DNA of 64,000 nucleotides from Nannocystis punicea (GTDB lineage Bacteria > Myxococcota_A > Polyangia > Nannocystales > Nannocystaceae): the NCBI RefSeq assembly GCF_026965555.1, contig NZ_CP114040.1, positions 3,968,001 to 4,032,000 on the forward strand, written 5' to 3'. Positions 31,870 through 39,655 of the stretch are shown in pieces (position 1 is the first letter of the stretch; every line of letters begins with the position of its first letter). Below the pieces are notes generated by a model. The model was not told the origin of the DNA, searched no databases, and saw only the letters and a list, made by a program, of their open reading frames with translations. Made by a program: the position numbers and the translations under genes.

Positions 31870-34218
31870 TCAGTGCAGCCAGCGACCGCGACGCTCTTCC
31901 TCGGCGTCCTCGTCCGCCTGCTCGTCGGCGTCGGCCGCGGCCGCGCGGGCCTGGTCGCGCTCCCGCAGGAGGGCGGTGAGGATGAGGCCGAAGCCTGCCC
32001 CCCAGGTGAGGATCATGAGGGCGATCCAGTAGGGCGAGGCGTTCATGCCGTAGAGGAACGGCATGCCGGCGCTGTGCGTGAGGGCGACGTGGTCGACCTC
32101 GAGGCGGTAGACCAGCACGGCGAAGACGATCTGCAGGAGGAGCAGGGCGCCGCCCATCATGCCGATGCCGAGCTTGCCGTCACGCTTGCGCGAGGCGAGC
32201 AGCAGGGTGGCGACCGCGGTCTCGGCGATCAGCAGGACCTGCGTCAGGGTGGCGACCATGATCTCGCTCTGCTCGCCGGCGAGGCCGTTGCGCTGCATCA
32301 CTGCGCTGTAGGCGAAGCCGACCACGAGCATGGCGACGGCGAGGACACCCTGGAACCGCAGGAAGGCGCCGCGGGCCTCGACGTGGCTCGGCACGGCGTG
32401 CGCGCGGGCCGGACGACGCAGGCTGGCGACCAGCAGCCACCCGAGCACCGGCAGCAGGAAGGCGCTGGCGAGGAAGGTGACGAGGTTGAGGCCGTCGAAG
32501 GTCTGCGTGTTGGTGCGCGACGAGAGGTCGAGCAGGGCGAGGCCCGAGCAACCGACGCACGCGAGCGCGAGCGCGATGCCCTCGGTCGGACGGAACAGCG
32601 GGGCCCAGGCCTGCTCGACGCGCCGGCGCCAGCTGAACAGGCAGATCGTGGCGAGCATGACCTGGGTGCCGACGGCGTAGGCGAGGAAGGAGGAGCCGAG
32701 CTCGGGGTCGCCGGCGGTCATGAGATCGGCGCTGCCGGGCAGGCCGGTGAAGCCGAGGACGCCGCCGAGGACCGCGGGCAGCGGGCCGAGGAGGAGGCCG
32801 GCGCTGGCGATGTTGGCGCCGACGAGCGCGGTGCCGAAGAGGCCGGCGCCGCCGATGCCGACGGCCATCAAGGCGCCGACGAGCAGGGCGTTGACCCGCT
32901 GGCCGAGCGCGTCGCCGAGGCCGATCGCGGTGAGATGCGTGGCGCCGGTGAAGAGCAACAGCAAGCCGAGCGGCAGCAGGAGCGGGCCGACGCCGACGGT
33001 GAGGCCGAGCAGGGCGAGCGCGGGCAGCAGCAGCAAGGCGCCGGCGACCATGGCGAACACGTTGGGCCCGACCGACATGGCGAGGGCGAGGTCACCCGCG
33101 GACAGGCCGGTCATGCGCAGGACGGGCAGGGTGCCGGCCTCGCGCTCGCGGGCGGTGTGCGTGGCGGTGACGACCGGGCCGACCAGCAACAACATGAAGG
33201 CGGCGAAGCCGAACAACACCGAGCCGATCAGCTGGCCGCGCTGGATGTCGGAGACCGGCGAACGGTAGCGGACCGACGGCTTCTGCAGCGCGGTGAACTC
33301 GGCGATCGGGTCGACGAGGCCGCCCTGCCACAGCGCGGCGCTCGGGTTCAAGACGGCCTCGGCGAGGGTCTTCAGGTCGCCCTGGGCCAGGTTGGCGAGG
33401 GTGTTGGAGATGTGCGGCAGGCCGCCCGAGCTCAGCACCCAGCCGGCGAGCTGGCCGCCGTCGCCGTACGGGTCGTTGTTGAAGAGGTCGGCCCACAGCG
33501 CCTGGCGATCGGTGCCGTTGGTGTCGATGGCGACCGAACCGTCGCGCCGCTCGAGGCGATCGATGCGGGCGCCGAGAGCGGTCAGCTGGCGGCGCTGGGC
33601 GTCGATCTCGCGGAGCAGCGGACCGGCGTCGCCGAGCTTGCCCTTGTCGACGTCGACCGCGAACGCGGCCGCCTGGATCGCGGCGGTGCGGGCCAGATCT
33701 TCGTCGCGCGTGGTCAGCGGGCGGAGATCGACGGTGGCGAGCAAGAGCTCGTGGAGGTCGCTGCGGCCGCCGAGGAGGTCGCCGCGCAGGTCGACGGCCT
33801 CGCGCTTCAAGATCGACTCGCCGCGGTCGAGGTTGCGGACGGCCTGCTCGACGCGGGCCCGCAGCTCGGTCAAGACGGCGATCCGCACGCGCTGCTGGGC
33901 CGCGAACTCGCGGTCGACGACGGCCTGCTCGCGGTCATCGAAGCTGCAGCGCGGCATCTGCGGGCCGTCGCACACGGCCCAGGCGTCTTCGAGGCCGATG
34001 GCGACCCGCACGTCCTGGGCGGCGGGGCTGTCCATGCGCGTCAGCGCGGAGGTCCCGAGCCATGTGAGGCCGCTGATCAGGGTCGCGGCGACCAGGGCCG
34101 AGGCGGTGCGCGACCGGAGGTCGCGGCGGAGGAAGGGACGAAGTCGTTGGGAGAGGGACCGCGTCGGGCTACGAGTCCCGGACGGTGGTGAAGGAGTACG
34201 AGGATCCTGGTTCGCCAT
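31870..34218 (-). CDS. ABC-2-type membrane permease-like protein
   Basis: 782 residues from ATG 34218, with AAGGCGG upstream. One helix near residues 38-55 (SALVAATLISGLTWLGTSAL) is followed by a large extracytoplasmic domain (about 60-300) rich in charged helices. A run of about ten or more membrane helices begins near 320 (GSVLFGFAAFMLLLVGPVV), with HTAREREAGTLPVLRMTGL on the cytoplasmic side, the coupling segment typical of ABC-2 permeases. No ATP-binding subunit is encoded nearby, and the C-terminus is a charged coil (DADEQADEDAEEERRGR). It may use a distant ATPase. Substrate unknown. It is divergent from the phosphohexomutase gene. Confidence 0.7.
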   Translation of the reverse strand: MANQDPRTPSPPSGTRSPTRSLSQRLRPFLRRDLRSRTASALVAATLISGLTWLGTSALTRMDSPAAQDVRVAIGLEDAWAVCDGPQMPRCSFDDREQAVVDREFAAQQRVRIAVLTELRARVEQAVRNLDRGESILKREAVDLRGDLLGGRSDLHELLLATVDLRPLTTRDEDLARTAAIQAAAFAVDVDKGKLGDAGPLLREIDAQRRQLTALGARIDRLERRDGSVAIDTNGTDRQALWADLFNNDPYGDGGQLAGWVLSSGGLPHISNTLANLAQGDLKTLAEAVLNPSAALWQGGLVDPIAEFTALQKPSVRYRSPVSDIQRGQLIGSVLFGFAAFMLLLVGPVVTATHTAREREAGTLPVLRMTGLSAGDLALAMSVGPNVFAMVAGALLLLPALALLGLTVGVGPLLLPLGLLLLFTGATHLTAIGLGDALGQRVNALLVGALMAVGIGGAGLFGTALVGANIASAGLLLGPLPAVLGGVLGFTGLPGSADLMTAGDPELGSSFLAYAVGTQVMLATICLFSWRRRVEQAWAPLFRPTEGIALALACVGCSGLALLDLSSRTNTQTFDGLNLVTFLASAFLLPVLGWLLVASLRRPARAHAVPSHVEARGAFLRFQGVLAVAMLVVGFAYSAVMQRNGLAGEQSEIMVATLTQVLLIAETAVATLLLASRKRDGKLGIGMMGGALLLLQIVFAVLVYRLEVDHVALTHSAGMPFLYGMNASPYWIALMILTWGAGFGLILTALLRERDQARAAAADADEQADEDAEEERRGRWLH

Positions 34219-34332
34219 AAACCCGCCTTGCGTGCTGGCCCGGACAACCGGCAGCCTTTGAGTGTTCCACAAAACGTAGGCGCGGCGCAGATGATTTCAC
34301 TGGCGTGCATGTCGCTGAGGTAAGATCCGCCC

Positions 34333-36135
34333 GTGACCCCGAGCCCGAGCGCCCTCCGCCTCCCCGCTGATGTCGAGCGCACCCTGTCCCACTGGCTCTC
34401 CGAGCCCCGATTCGCCGGCGACCGCGAGGCGCTGCAGGCGCTGGTCGCCTCCTCCGAAGCGGGGTCGGCCGCGGCGCTGGCAGAGATCCTCGACGCCTTC
34501 TCCCAGGTGCTCCCGATCGGCACCGGCGGGCGCCGCGGCAAGGTCGGCCCCGGTCCCAACCGCTTTAATAAGGTAGTGGTGCGCGAAACAGCTCAGGGCC
34601 TGGTGCAGGCCATGCGCGCGGCCGGCGACACCCCCCAGGTGGCTGTCGTCTACGACACGCGCACCCACTCGCGGGACTTCGCGTTCGCGGTGGCCGAGCA
34701 GTGCGCGGCCGGCGGGGTGACGGTGATCCTCCTCGACGCGCCCAGGCCGACGCCCGAGCTGTCGTTCATGGTCCGCCGCCTCGGCTGCGGGGCCGGCGTG
34801 GTCATCAGCGCCAGCCACAACCCGCCGGAGGACAACGGCATCAAGATCTACGGGCCCGACGGCGCGCAGGTGCTGGGCGAGCGCGACGCGGCGCTGATGC
34901 GCGCGATCCTGTCGGTGCAAGAGTTGCCGGAGCTGCAAGAGGACCAGCGCAAGCTGATCCACGTGCTGCCGCCCGAGCGCGTGGTCGCCGAGGCGGACCC
35001 GCCGTACCACGCCTACGTGCTGGCGCAAGGCGTGGCGCCGCCCGACCTGTCGGCCGCGGGGCTGCGGGTCGCCTTCACGCCGCTGCACGGGGTCGGCCAC
35101 ACGAGCGTCTTGCCGGCCCTGCGCGCCCGCAAGATCGAGGTGCTGCCGGTCGAGCGCCAGTGCGACCCCGACGGCGGCCGGTTCTCGACGGTCCGCTCGG
35201 CCAACCCGGAGGCGCCGGAGTCGATGGCGATGGCGATCCAGCTGGCCGAAGAGACAGGTGCTCACCTGGTCCTGGCCACCGACCCCGACGCCGACCGCCT
35301 GGGCGCCTGCGTGCGCGGACGCGACGGCAAGTTCGTCCCCATCGACGGCAACCGCCTCGGGGTGCTGATGCTCGACCACGTGCTGGCGCACGCGACCATC
35401 CCCGAGAACGGGTGGGTGCTGACGACGCTGGTGACGACGCCGCTGCTGGCGACGATGGCGGCCGCCCGCGGGGTGATGGCGGTCGACGACCTGCTGGTCG
35501 GCTTCAAACACCACGCCGGCATGGCGGCCGAGCACCCGGAGCGCACGGTGGTGTTCGCCTGCGAGGAGAGCCACGGCTACAACCGCGGCGACGAGATCCG
35601 CGACAAGGACGGGTCGATCGCGGCGCTGCTGCTGGCCGAGGCGGCGGCGCTGGCCAAGCTGCGCGGCGAGACGCTGCTCGACGTGCTCGATACGATCTGG
35701 TGCCGCTTCGGCTACCACCGCGAGAAGACGCTCAACTACATGGCGCCGGGGCTGGCCGGGCGGCAGGCGATCGCGGCGCTCATGCAGGCGTGGCGGACGT
35801 CGCCGCCCGCAGGCTTCGCCGGCCTGACGACCCGCCGCTTCGAAGACCGGCTGCAGCCGCGCCACACCGGCTCGCCCACGCGCGACCTCCCGGGTGACGT
35901 GCTCAGCCTCGAGCTCGAGGGCGAGGGCGGCAAGAAGTGCCGACTGGTGCTGCGTCCGAGCGGCACGGAGCCGAAGCTGAAGATCTACGGGCTGGCCCGC
36001 AGCGCGCCCGGGATCGAGCCGGCGGCGTTGCCGGCGGTGGTGTCGCAGATCGACGGAGTGGTCGAGGCGGTGCTGGCCGACGCGCACGCGCAGATCGAGG
36101 TGATGATGCGGCCCTGGCTGGGTTCGGCTTCATGA
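34333..36135 (+). CDS. Phosphoglucomutase/phosphomannomutase
   Basis: 600 residues from GTG 34333. All alpha-D-phosphohexomutase landmarks are present: TGGRRGKVGPGPNRFN near the start, active-site Ser161 in ISASHNPPEDNGIKIY, metal-binding loop DPDADRLG (317), sugar-binding EESHGYNRGDEIRDKDG (411) and phosphate-binding RPSGTEPKLKIYG (541). It interconverts hexose 1- and 6-phosphates in the cytoplasm. Its length and the GYNRGDEIRDKDG context fit the eukaryote-type/PMM2-like branch with extra N-terminal residues. The stop overlaps the start of the next gene by ATGA, so they are co-translated, which is unusual because that gene encodes an exported repeat protein. Confidence 0.92.
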   Translation: MTPSPSALRLPADVERTLSHWLSEPRFAGDREALQALVASSEAGSAAALAEILDAFSQVLPIGTGGRRGKVGPGPNRFNKVVVRETAQGLVQAMRAAGDTPQVAVVYDTRTHSRDFAFAVAEQCAAGGVTVILLDAPRPTPELSFMVRRLGCGAGVVISASHNPPEDNGIKIYGPDGAQVLGERDAALMRAILSVQELPELQEDQRKLIHVLPPERVVAEADPPYHAYVLAQGVAPPDLSAAGLRVAFTPLHGVGHTSVLPALRARKIEVLPVERQCDPDGGRFSTVRSANPEAPESMAMAIQLAEETGAHLVLATDPDADRLGACVRGRDGKFVPIDGNRLGVLMLDHVLAHATIPENGWVLTTLVTTPLLATMAAARGVMAVDDLLVGFKHHAGMAAEHPERTVVFACEESHGYNRGDEIRDKDGSIAALLLAEAAALAKLRGETLLDVLDTIWCRFGYHREKTLNYMAPGLAGRQAIAALMQAWRTSPPAGFAGLTTRRFEDRLQPRHTGSPTRDLPGDVLSLELEGEGGKKCRLVLRPSGTEPKLKIYGLARSAPGIEPAALPAVVSQIDGVVEAVLADAHAQIEVMMRPWLGSAS

Positions 36136-37448
36136 GGCGTGCGGCGGTGGTCGCGGCGCTGCTGGCGTTGCTGGCGGCGCTGGCTGTCTGGCTCGGGACG
36201 CGCGAGCGCACGGCGTCCCGCCCGGGCCCGCGCAAGAACAGGTCCGCGACGGCGACGCAGGTGACGGCGGCGGTCGAGGGCGATGCGCCGGTCCAGGGCG
36301 TGGCGCGCCGGGCGGACGTCGATCGCAGCGGCCAGGGCGTCGTGCGCGGGCGGATCGTCGACCGCGACGGCGTCCCGGTGAGCGACGGCCGCGTCATCCT
36401 GCATTGCCTGGCGAGCGGGACGGACCGCAGCGCGCCGATCGACGGCGGCGTGATCGAGCCCGGGGCCGAGGGCGAATTCAGCGGCCCCGGCTGCCGCGGC
36501 GTCGTCTGTGCCGAGCTGCGGCACCCGACCCTGGTGCCGCGCGATCCGTGGGTGCTCGAGCCGAATCGACCGCCGGTGACGCTGGTCGCGCAGGCGCTGG
36601 GGCGCGTGGTCGGTTCGGTCAGCGACGGCGAGGGTCGAGCGGTGGCGGGGGCGCAGATCTGGGTCCGGCGCGGGGCCGACGACGATCCCGCGGCGCTGCC
36701 GCCGTTCACCTCGCGCAACACGGTCAGCGACGGCGAGGGCTTCTTCAGCTTCGCGCGGGTCGAGAAGCCGCCGTGCGATCCGTGCGGCGAGGCCAGCGGT
36801 CGCTGCGAACCGGGGGACCCGCGCGACGTGCCGACCTACGCGTCCCTGATGCTCATCGCCCGCGCGCCAGGGTTTCGCCCGACGGAGAAGGAAGTGTCGG
36901 TCGACGACGAGGAGGGCTGGCAGATCGTGCTGGCGCCGCCGCTGTCGCCGCTGCAGGGCACGGTGAGCGACGCGGAGGGGCGACCTTACGCGCGCGCGCG
37001 TGTGCTGGCGCGAGCGCACACGCGAGGCTACGAGGTGCACCAGGCGCGCGTCGACGGCGGGCAGTTCAGCCTCGCCGAGCTCGGCGAGGGCAGCTACGAC
37101 CTGCGCGTGGTCCAGGACGGGGTCGAATTGGCGAACTCGGGCGGACACGTGGCCGGAGAGACGATCGCGCTGGTCGGGAACGTGCCGGCGCTCGGCCGCG
37201 CGGTGACGCTGGCGGTGGTGCGGCGCGGCAGCGACGAGGCGGTGGTCGGCGCGGTGGTCGACGGCGGGCCCTTCGCCGGCGCGCGCACGAGTGAGGAGGG
37301 CACGGTCGGCGCGGCCGACGTGTTGCCCGGGACGTACGCGCTCGGCGTCCGGGTGCGCGGGCTGCGTTCGCAACGGGGTCAGGTGACAATTCCCGATGAC
37401 GACGCCGGCCCGTGGACGGGGCGGATCGAAGTCGACGACTCGCCGTAG
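36132..37448 (+). CDS. Membrane-anchored protein with carboxypeptidase-regulatory-like repeats
   Basis: 438 residues from ATG 36132. An N-terminal signal anchor (VVAALLALLAALAVWLG) is followed by at least three beta-sandwich modules of the carboxypeptidase regulatory type: GVVRGRIVDRDGVPVSDGRV (about 70), GRVVGSVSDGEGRAVAGAQI (about 157) and LQGTVSDAEGRPYARARVLA (about 275), plus a final related module. A Cys-bearing insert, PPCDPCGEASGRCEPGD, lies in the second. Such domains act as structural stalks or ligand modules outside the cell. It is translationally coupled to the mutase gene; no functional link is evident. Confidence 0.75.
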   Translation: MRRAAVVAALLALLAALAVWLGTRERTASRPGPRKNRSATATQVTAAVEGDAPVQGVARRADVDRSGQGVVRGRIVDRDGVPVSDGRVILHCLASGTDRSAPIDGGVIEPGAEGEFSGPGCRGVVCAELRHPTLVPRDPWVLEPNRPPVTLVAQALGRVVGSVSDGEGRAVAGAQIWVRRGADDDPAALPPFTSRNTVSDGEGFFSFARVEKPPCDPCGEASGRCEPGDPRDVPTYASLMLIARAPGFRPTEKEVSVDDEEGWQIVLAPPLSPLQGTVSDAEGRPYARARVLARAHTRGYEVHQARVDGGQFSLAELGEGSYDLRVVQDGVELANSGGHVAGETIALVGNVPALGRAVTLAVVRRGSDEAVVGAVVDGGPFAGARTSEEGTVGAADVLPGTYALGVRVRGLRSQRGQVTIPDDDAGPWTGRIEVDDSP

Positions 37449-37545
37449 ACTCGTGGCCCGGCGGGCGGCGCGGAATATCTCCGCAGACATGTGTGCCGGC
37501 GGTTCGCGGGCGTCGGCCTGGCAGGTGGAAGGCGCGTCCTGCCTG

Positions 37546-37567
37546 AATTTGCGCGGGGGCACAAATT
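37546..37567. promoter_or_regulatory. Palindrome AATTTG-N10-CAAATT upstream of a kinase gene
   Basis: Perfect 6 bp arms (37546-37551 and 37562-37567) around a GC-rich core, 67 bp before the kinase start. The right arm overlaps TTGAGG (37567-37572), which with TAGCCT (37590-37595) at 17 bp spacing could be a weak -35/-10 pair. This would place the palindrome at the promoter, as an operator. Confidence 0.35.
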
Positions 37568-37633
37568 TGAGGGTGTGACCGGCTCGCGTTAGCCTTGGGG
37601 GCCCGGTGCTGCAGCGCCGGACAAGTTCGAATC

Positions 37634-39508
37634 ATGGCGGATATCGAGAACGACGGCCTACTCAGCAACCCCAACAGGGCGATGATGTCGCCGCGCGAGG
37701 CCGCGGAGCAGCGCTGGGGCACGATGATCGCGCACCGCTATCGCGTCGAGGAGCTGCTCTCCTTCGACGAGATGGGGGCGCTGTACCGGGCCCGCGACAC
37801 CGAACGCGGGGTCCCGTGCGCCCTGCGGATCTTGCCCGAGATCTACGCGCGCGACCCCGAGATCCGCGACCGCTTCCTGCGCGACGCCGAGGCGGCCCAG
37901 GTGCTGCAACACCCCAACATCATCGAGGTGTTCGGCACCGGCAAGCTCGACGACGGCGGCGTGTACTCGGTGATGCAGCTGCTCGACGGGCAGAACCTGC
38001 GCGCCGTCCTCGACGAGGAGCGACGCATCTCCGCCGGCCGGGCGGTCCACATCGCCAGCCAGGTCTGCCGCGCGCTGGGGACCGCCCACGACATGGGCAT
38101 CATCCACCGCGACCTCAAGCCGAGCAACATCGTGCTCGTCACCCAGGACGGCGAGCTCGATGTCGTCAAGGTGCTCGACTTCGGCGTGTGCTCGCATATG
38201 GACAGCGAGCGCTCGGGCGTGTCGACGATCGACAAGCTGGTCGGCTCGACGGCCTACATGGCGCCCGAGCAGGCGGCCGGCGAGGAGGCCGACCCGGTCT
38301 CCGACATCTACGCGCTCGGCACGGTGCTGTTCGAGATGCTGACCGGGCGCCTGCCGTACACCGGCCGCAACGACTACGACATCATGATGAAGAAGGGCCG
38401 GCAGGAGGCCCCGCGCGTCGACGACCTGGTGCGCGACGTGCCGGGCGCGCTGGCCGACCTGGTGGCCCGCTGCCTCGCGCCCCGGCCCGAGAACCGGATC
38501 CGCTCGATGCGCGTGCTCGAGGTCGACCTGCTGCGCTCGCTCGACGCGCCGGCCGCCCCGCGCCCGCCTCGCACACCTGGCGATTCGGACAGGTCCGAAA
38601 GGTCCGCCGCGACGTCGCTCAGCTCCGGCTCGCTGATGCCACCGCCCGAGCCCGCGGCCGCGGTCTCGCACCCCAACATGCTGCTGGCCAGCGCGTCGAT
38701 GAGCGCGCCGCGGCCGGCCCCGGAGCCGCGCACGATCACGGCGCCGGCGAAGGAGCACCCGCACGCATGGCTGTGGCTGGTCGGCGCCGGCTCGATCGCG
38801 GTGGTGCTGGTGCTGTTCGGGCCGCGCTTGTTCGGCCAGGCCGAGACGCCGCCGGACGAGCCGGCGGCGCCGATCGCGGTGACGCAGGACGTCGACGACT
38901 CGACGCCGCCCGAGCCGCCGAAGCCGATCGACCTGGCGATCCCGCAGGCGGTCGAGAACGTCGGCGACCCGCTGGTGCTGGCCGGGCGCGCCGACCTGGC
39001 GCTGGCCGAGGGCCGCTTCTGCCAGCCGTCCGGCGAGTGCCTGCGCGACTACCTGGCGGCGCTCAGGGAGATCGACCCGAAGCACGAGGCGCTCGAGCGG
39101 CTGACGCAGAAGATGCCGGCGGCGGCGCTCGACACCGGCAGGAAGGCGCTGACCGACAAGCGCTTCCACGACGCGGGCCAGGTGTTCCGCTGCGTGCAGG
39201 CGCTCGCGCCCGACACCGCCGGGGTGAAGGAGCTGCTGGCCGAGGCGCTGGTCGGCGAGGGCAAGATCCTGCGGCTGATGAAGGCCTGGGACGACCTGGT
39301 GGCGCTGCTCGAGGAGTACGACAAGCTCGGGGTCAAGCCCGGCTTCGACGCGCTGGTCCTCAAGGGCCAGGGCATGGCCGGCAAGGGCCGCTGGCAAGAG
39401 TCCGTCGACGCCTACTCGGCGGCCGCGAAGCTGCGGTCGAACGACAAGGACGTGAAGAAGGCGCTCGACGAGGCCAAGCAGCAGCTCAAGGCGGCCGGGA
39501 AGAAGTGA
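37634..39508 (+). CDS. Ser/Thr kinase-like protein with TPR tail, possible pseudokinase
   Basis: 624 residues from ATG 37634. The C-lobe is intact: IIHRDLKPSN (156-165), LDFGVCS (181-187), AYMAPEQAAG and SDIYALGTVLFEML. In the N-lobe the glycine loop reads LSFDEMGALY (42-51) instead of GxGxxG, and the ATP-anchoring Lys is Arg65 in CALRILPE. After a Pro-rich linker there is one transmembrane helix (about 375-397, LWLVGAGSIAVVLVLFG) and a C-terminal helical region with TPR-like pairs (KALTDKRFHDAGQVFRCVQ, GRWQESVDAYSAAAKLRSND). Probably a signalling scaffold or a low-activity kinase. A long hairpin follows the stop by 5 nt. Confidence 0.82.
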   Translation: MADIENDGLLSNPNRAMMSPREAAEQRWGTMIAHRYRVEELLSFDEMGALYRARDTERGVPCALRILPEIYARDPEIRDRFLRDAEAAQVLQHPNIIEVFGTGKLDDGGVYSVMQLLDGQNLRAVLDEERRISAGRAVHIASQVCRALGTAHDMGIIHRDLKPSNIVLVTQDGELDVVKVLDFGVCSHMDSERSGVSTIDKLVGSTAYMAPEQAAGEEADPVSDIYALGTVLFEMLTGRLPYTGRNDYDIMMKKGRQEAPRVDDLVRDVPGALADLVARCLAPRPENRIRSMRVLEVDLLRSLDAPAAPRPPRTPGDSDRSERSAATSLSSGSLMPPPEPAAAVSHPNMLLASASMSAPRPAPEPRTITAPAKEHPHAWLWLVGAGSIAVVLVLFGPRLFGQAETPPDEPAAPIAVTQDVDDSTPPEPPKPIDLAIPQAVENVGDPLVLAGRADLALAEGRFCQPSGECLRDYLAALREIDPKHEALERLTQKMPAAALDTGRKALTDKRFHDAGQVFRCVQALAPDTAGVKELLAEALVGEGKILRLMKAWDDLVALLEEYDKLGVKPGFDALVLKGQGMAGKGRWQESVDAYSAAAKLRSNDKDVKKALDEAKQQLKAAGKK

Positions 39509-39513
39509 GCTGG

Positions 39514-39549
39514 TCTTCGGGGTATGTCCTCCAGGACATGTCCCGAAGA
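39514..39549. terminator. 17 bp stem hairpin just after the kinase stop
   Basis: Left arm TCTTCGGGGTATGTCCT (39514-39530) and right arm AGGACATGTCCCGAAGA (39533-39549) pair along all 17 positions as RNA (two G-U wobbles) with a CC turn. It begins 5 nt past the stop codon. It extends the GGACA hairpin family with an outer TCTTCGG/CCGAAGA stem. There is no strong T-tract downstream. Confidence 0.6.
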
Positions 39550-39617
39550 TTCAATCACCCGTCGCGGCTCGAGCCGAACCGCTGCGGCGCGCGAGTCGGC
39601 GGGTGTTCGAGAGAACC

Positions 39618-39647
39618 ATCGGACATGGTCGAGCGACCATGTCCGAT
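39618..39647. terminator. Perfect 14 bp inverted repeat between convergent genes
   Basis: Arms ATCGGACATGGTCG (39618-39631) and CGACCATGTCCGAT (39634-39647), two-base centre AG. It lies 8 nt beyond the minus-strand stop at 39656 and serves the convergent gap with the kinase gene. A perfect dyad of this length could also be a protein-binding site. Confidence 0.6.
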
Positions 39648-39655
39648 AGTGCACG

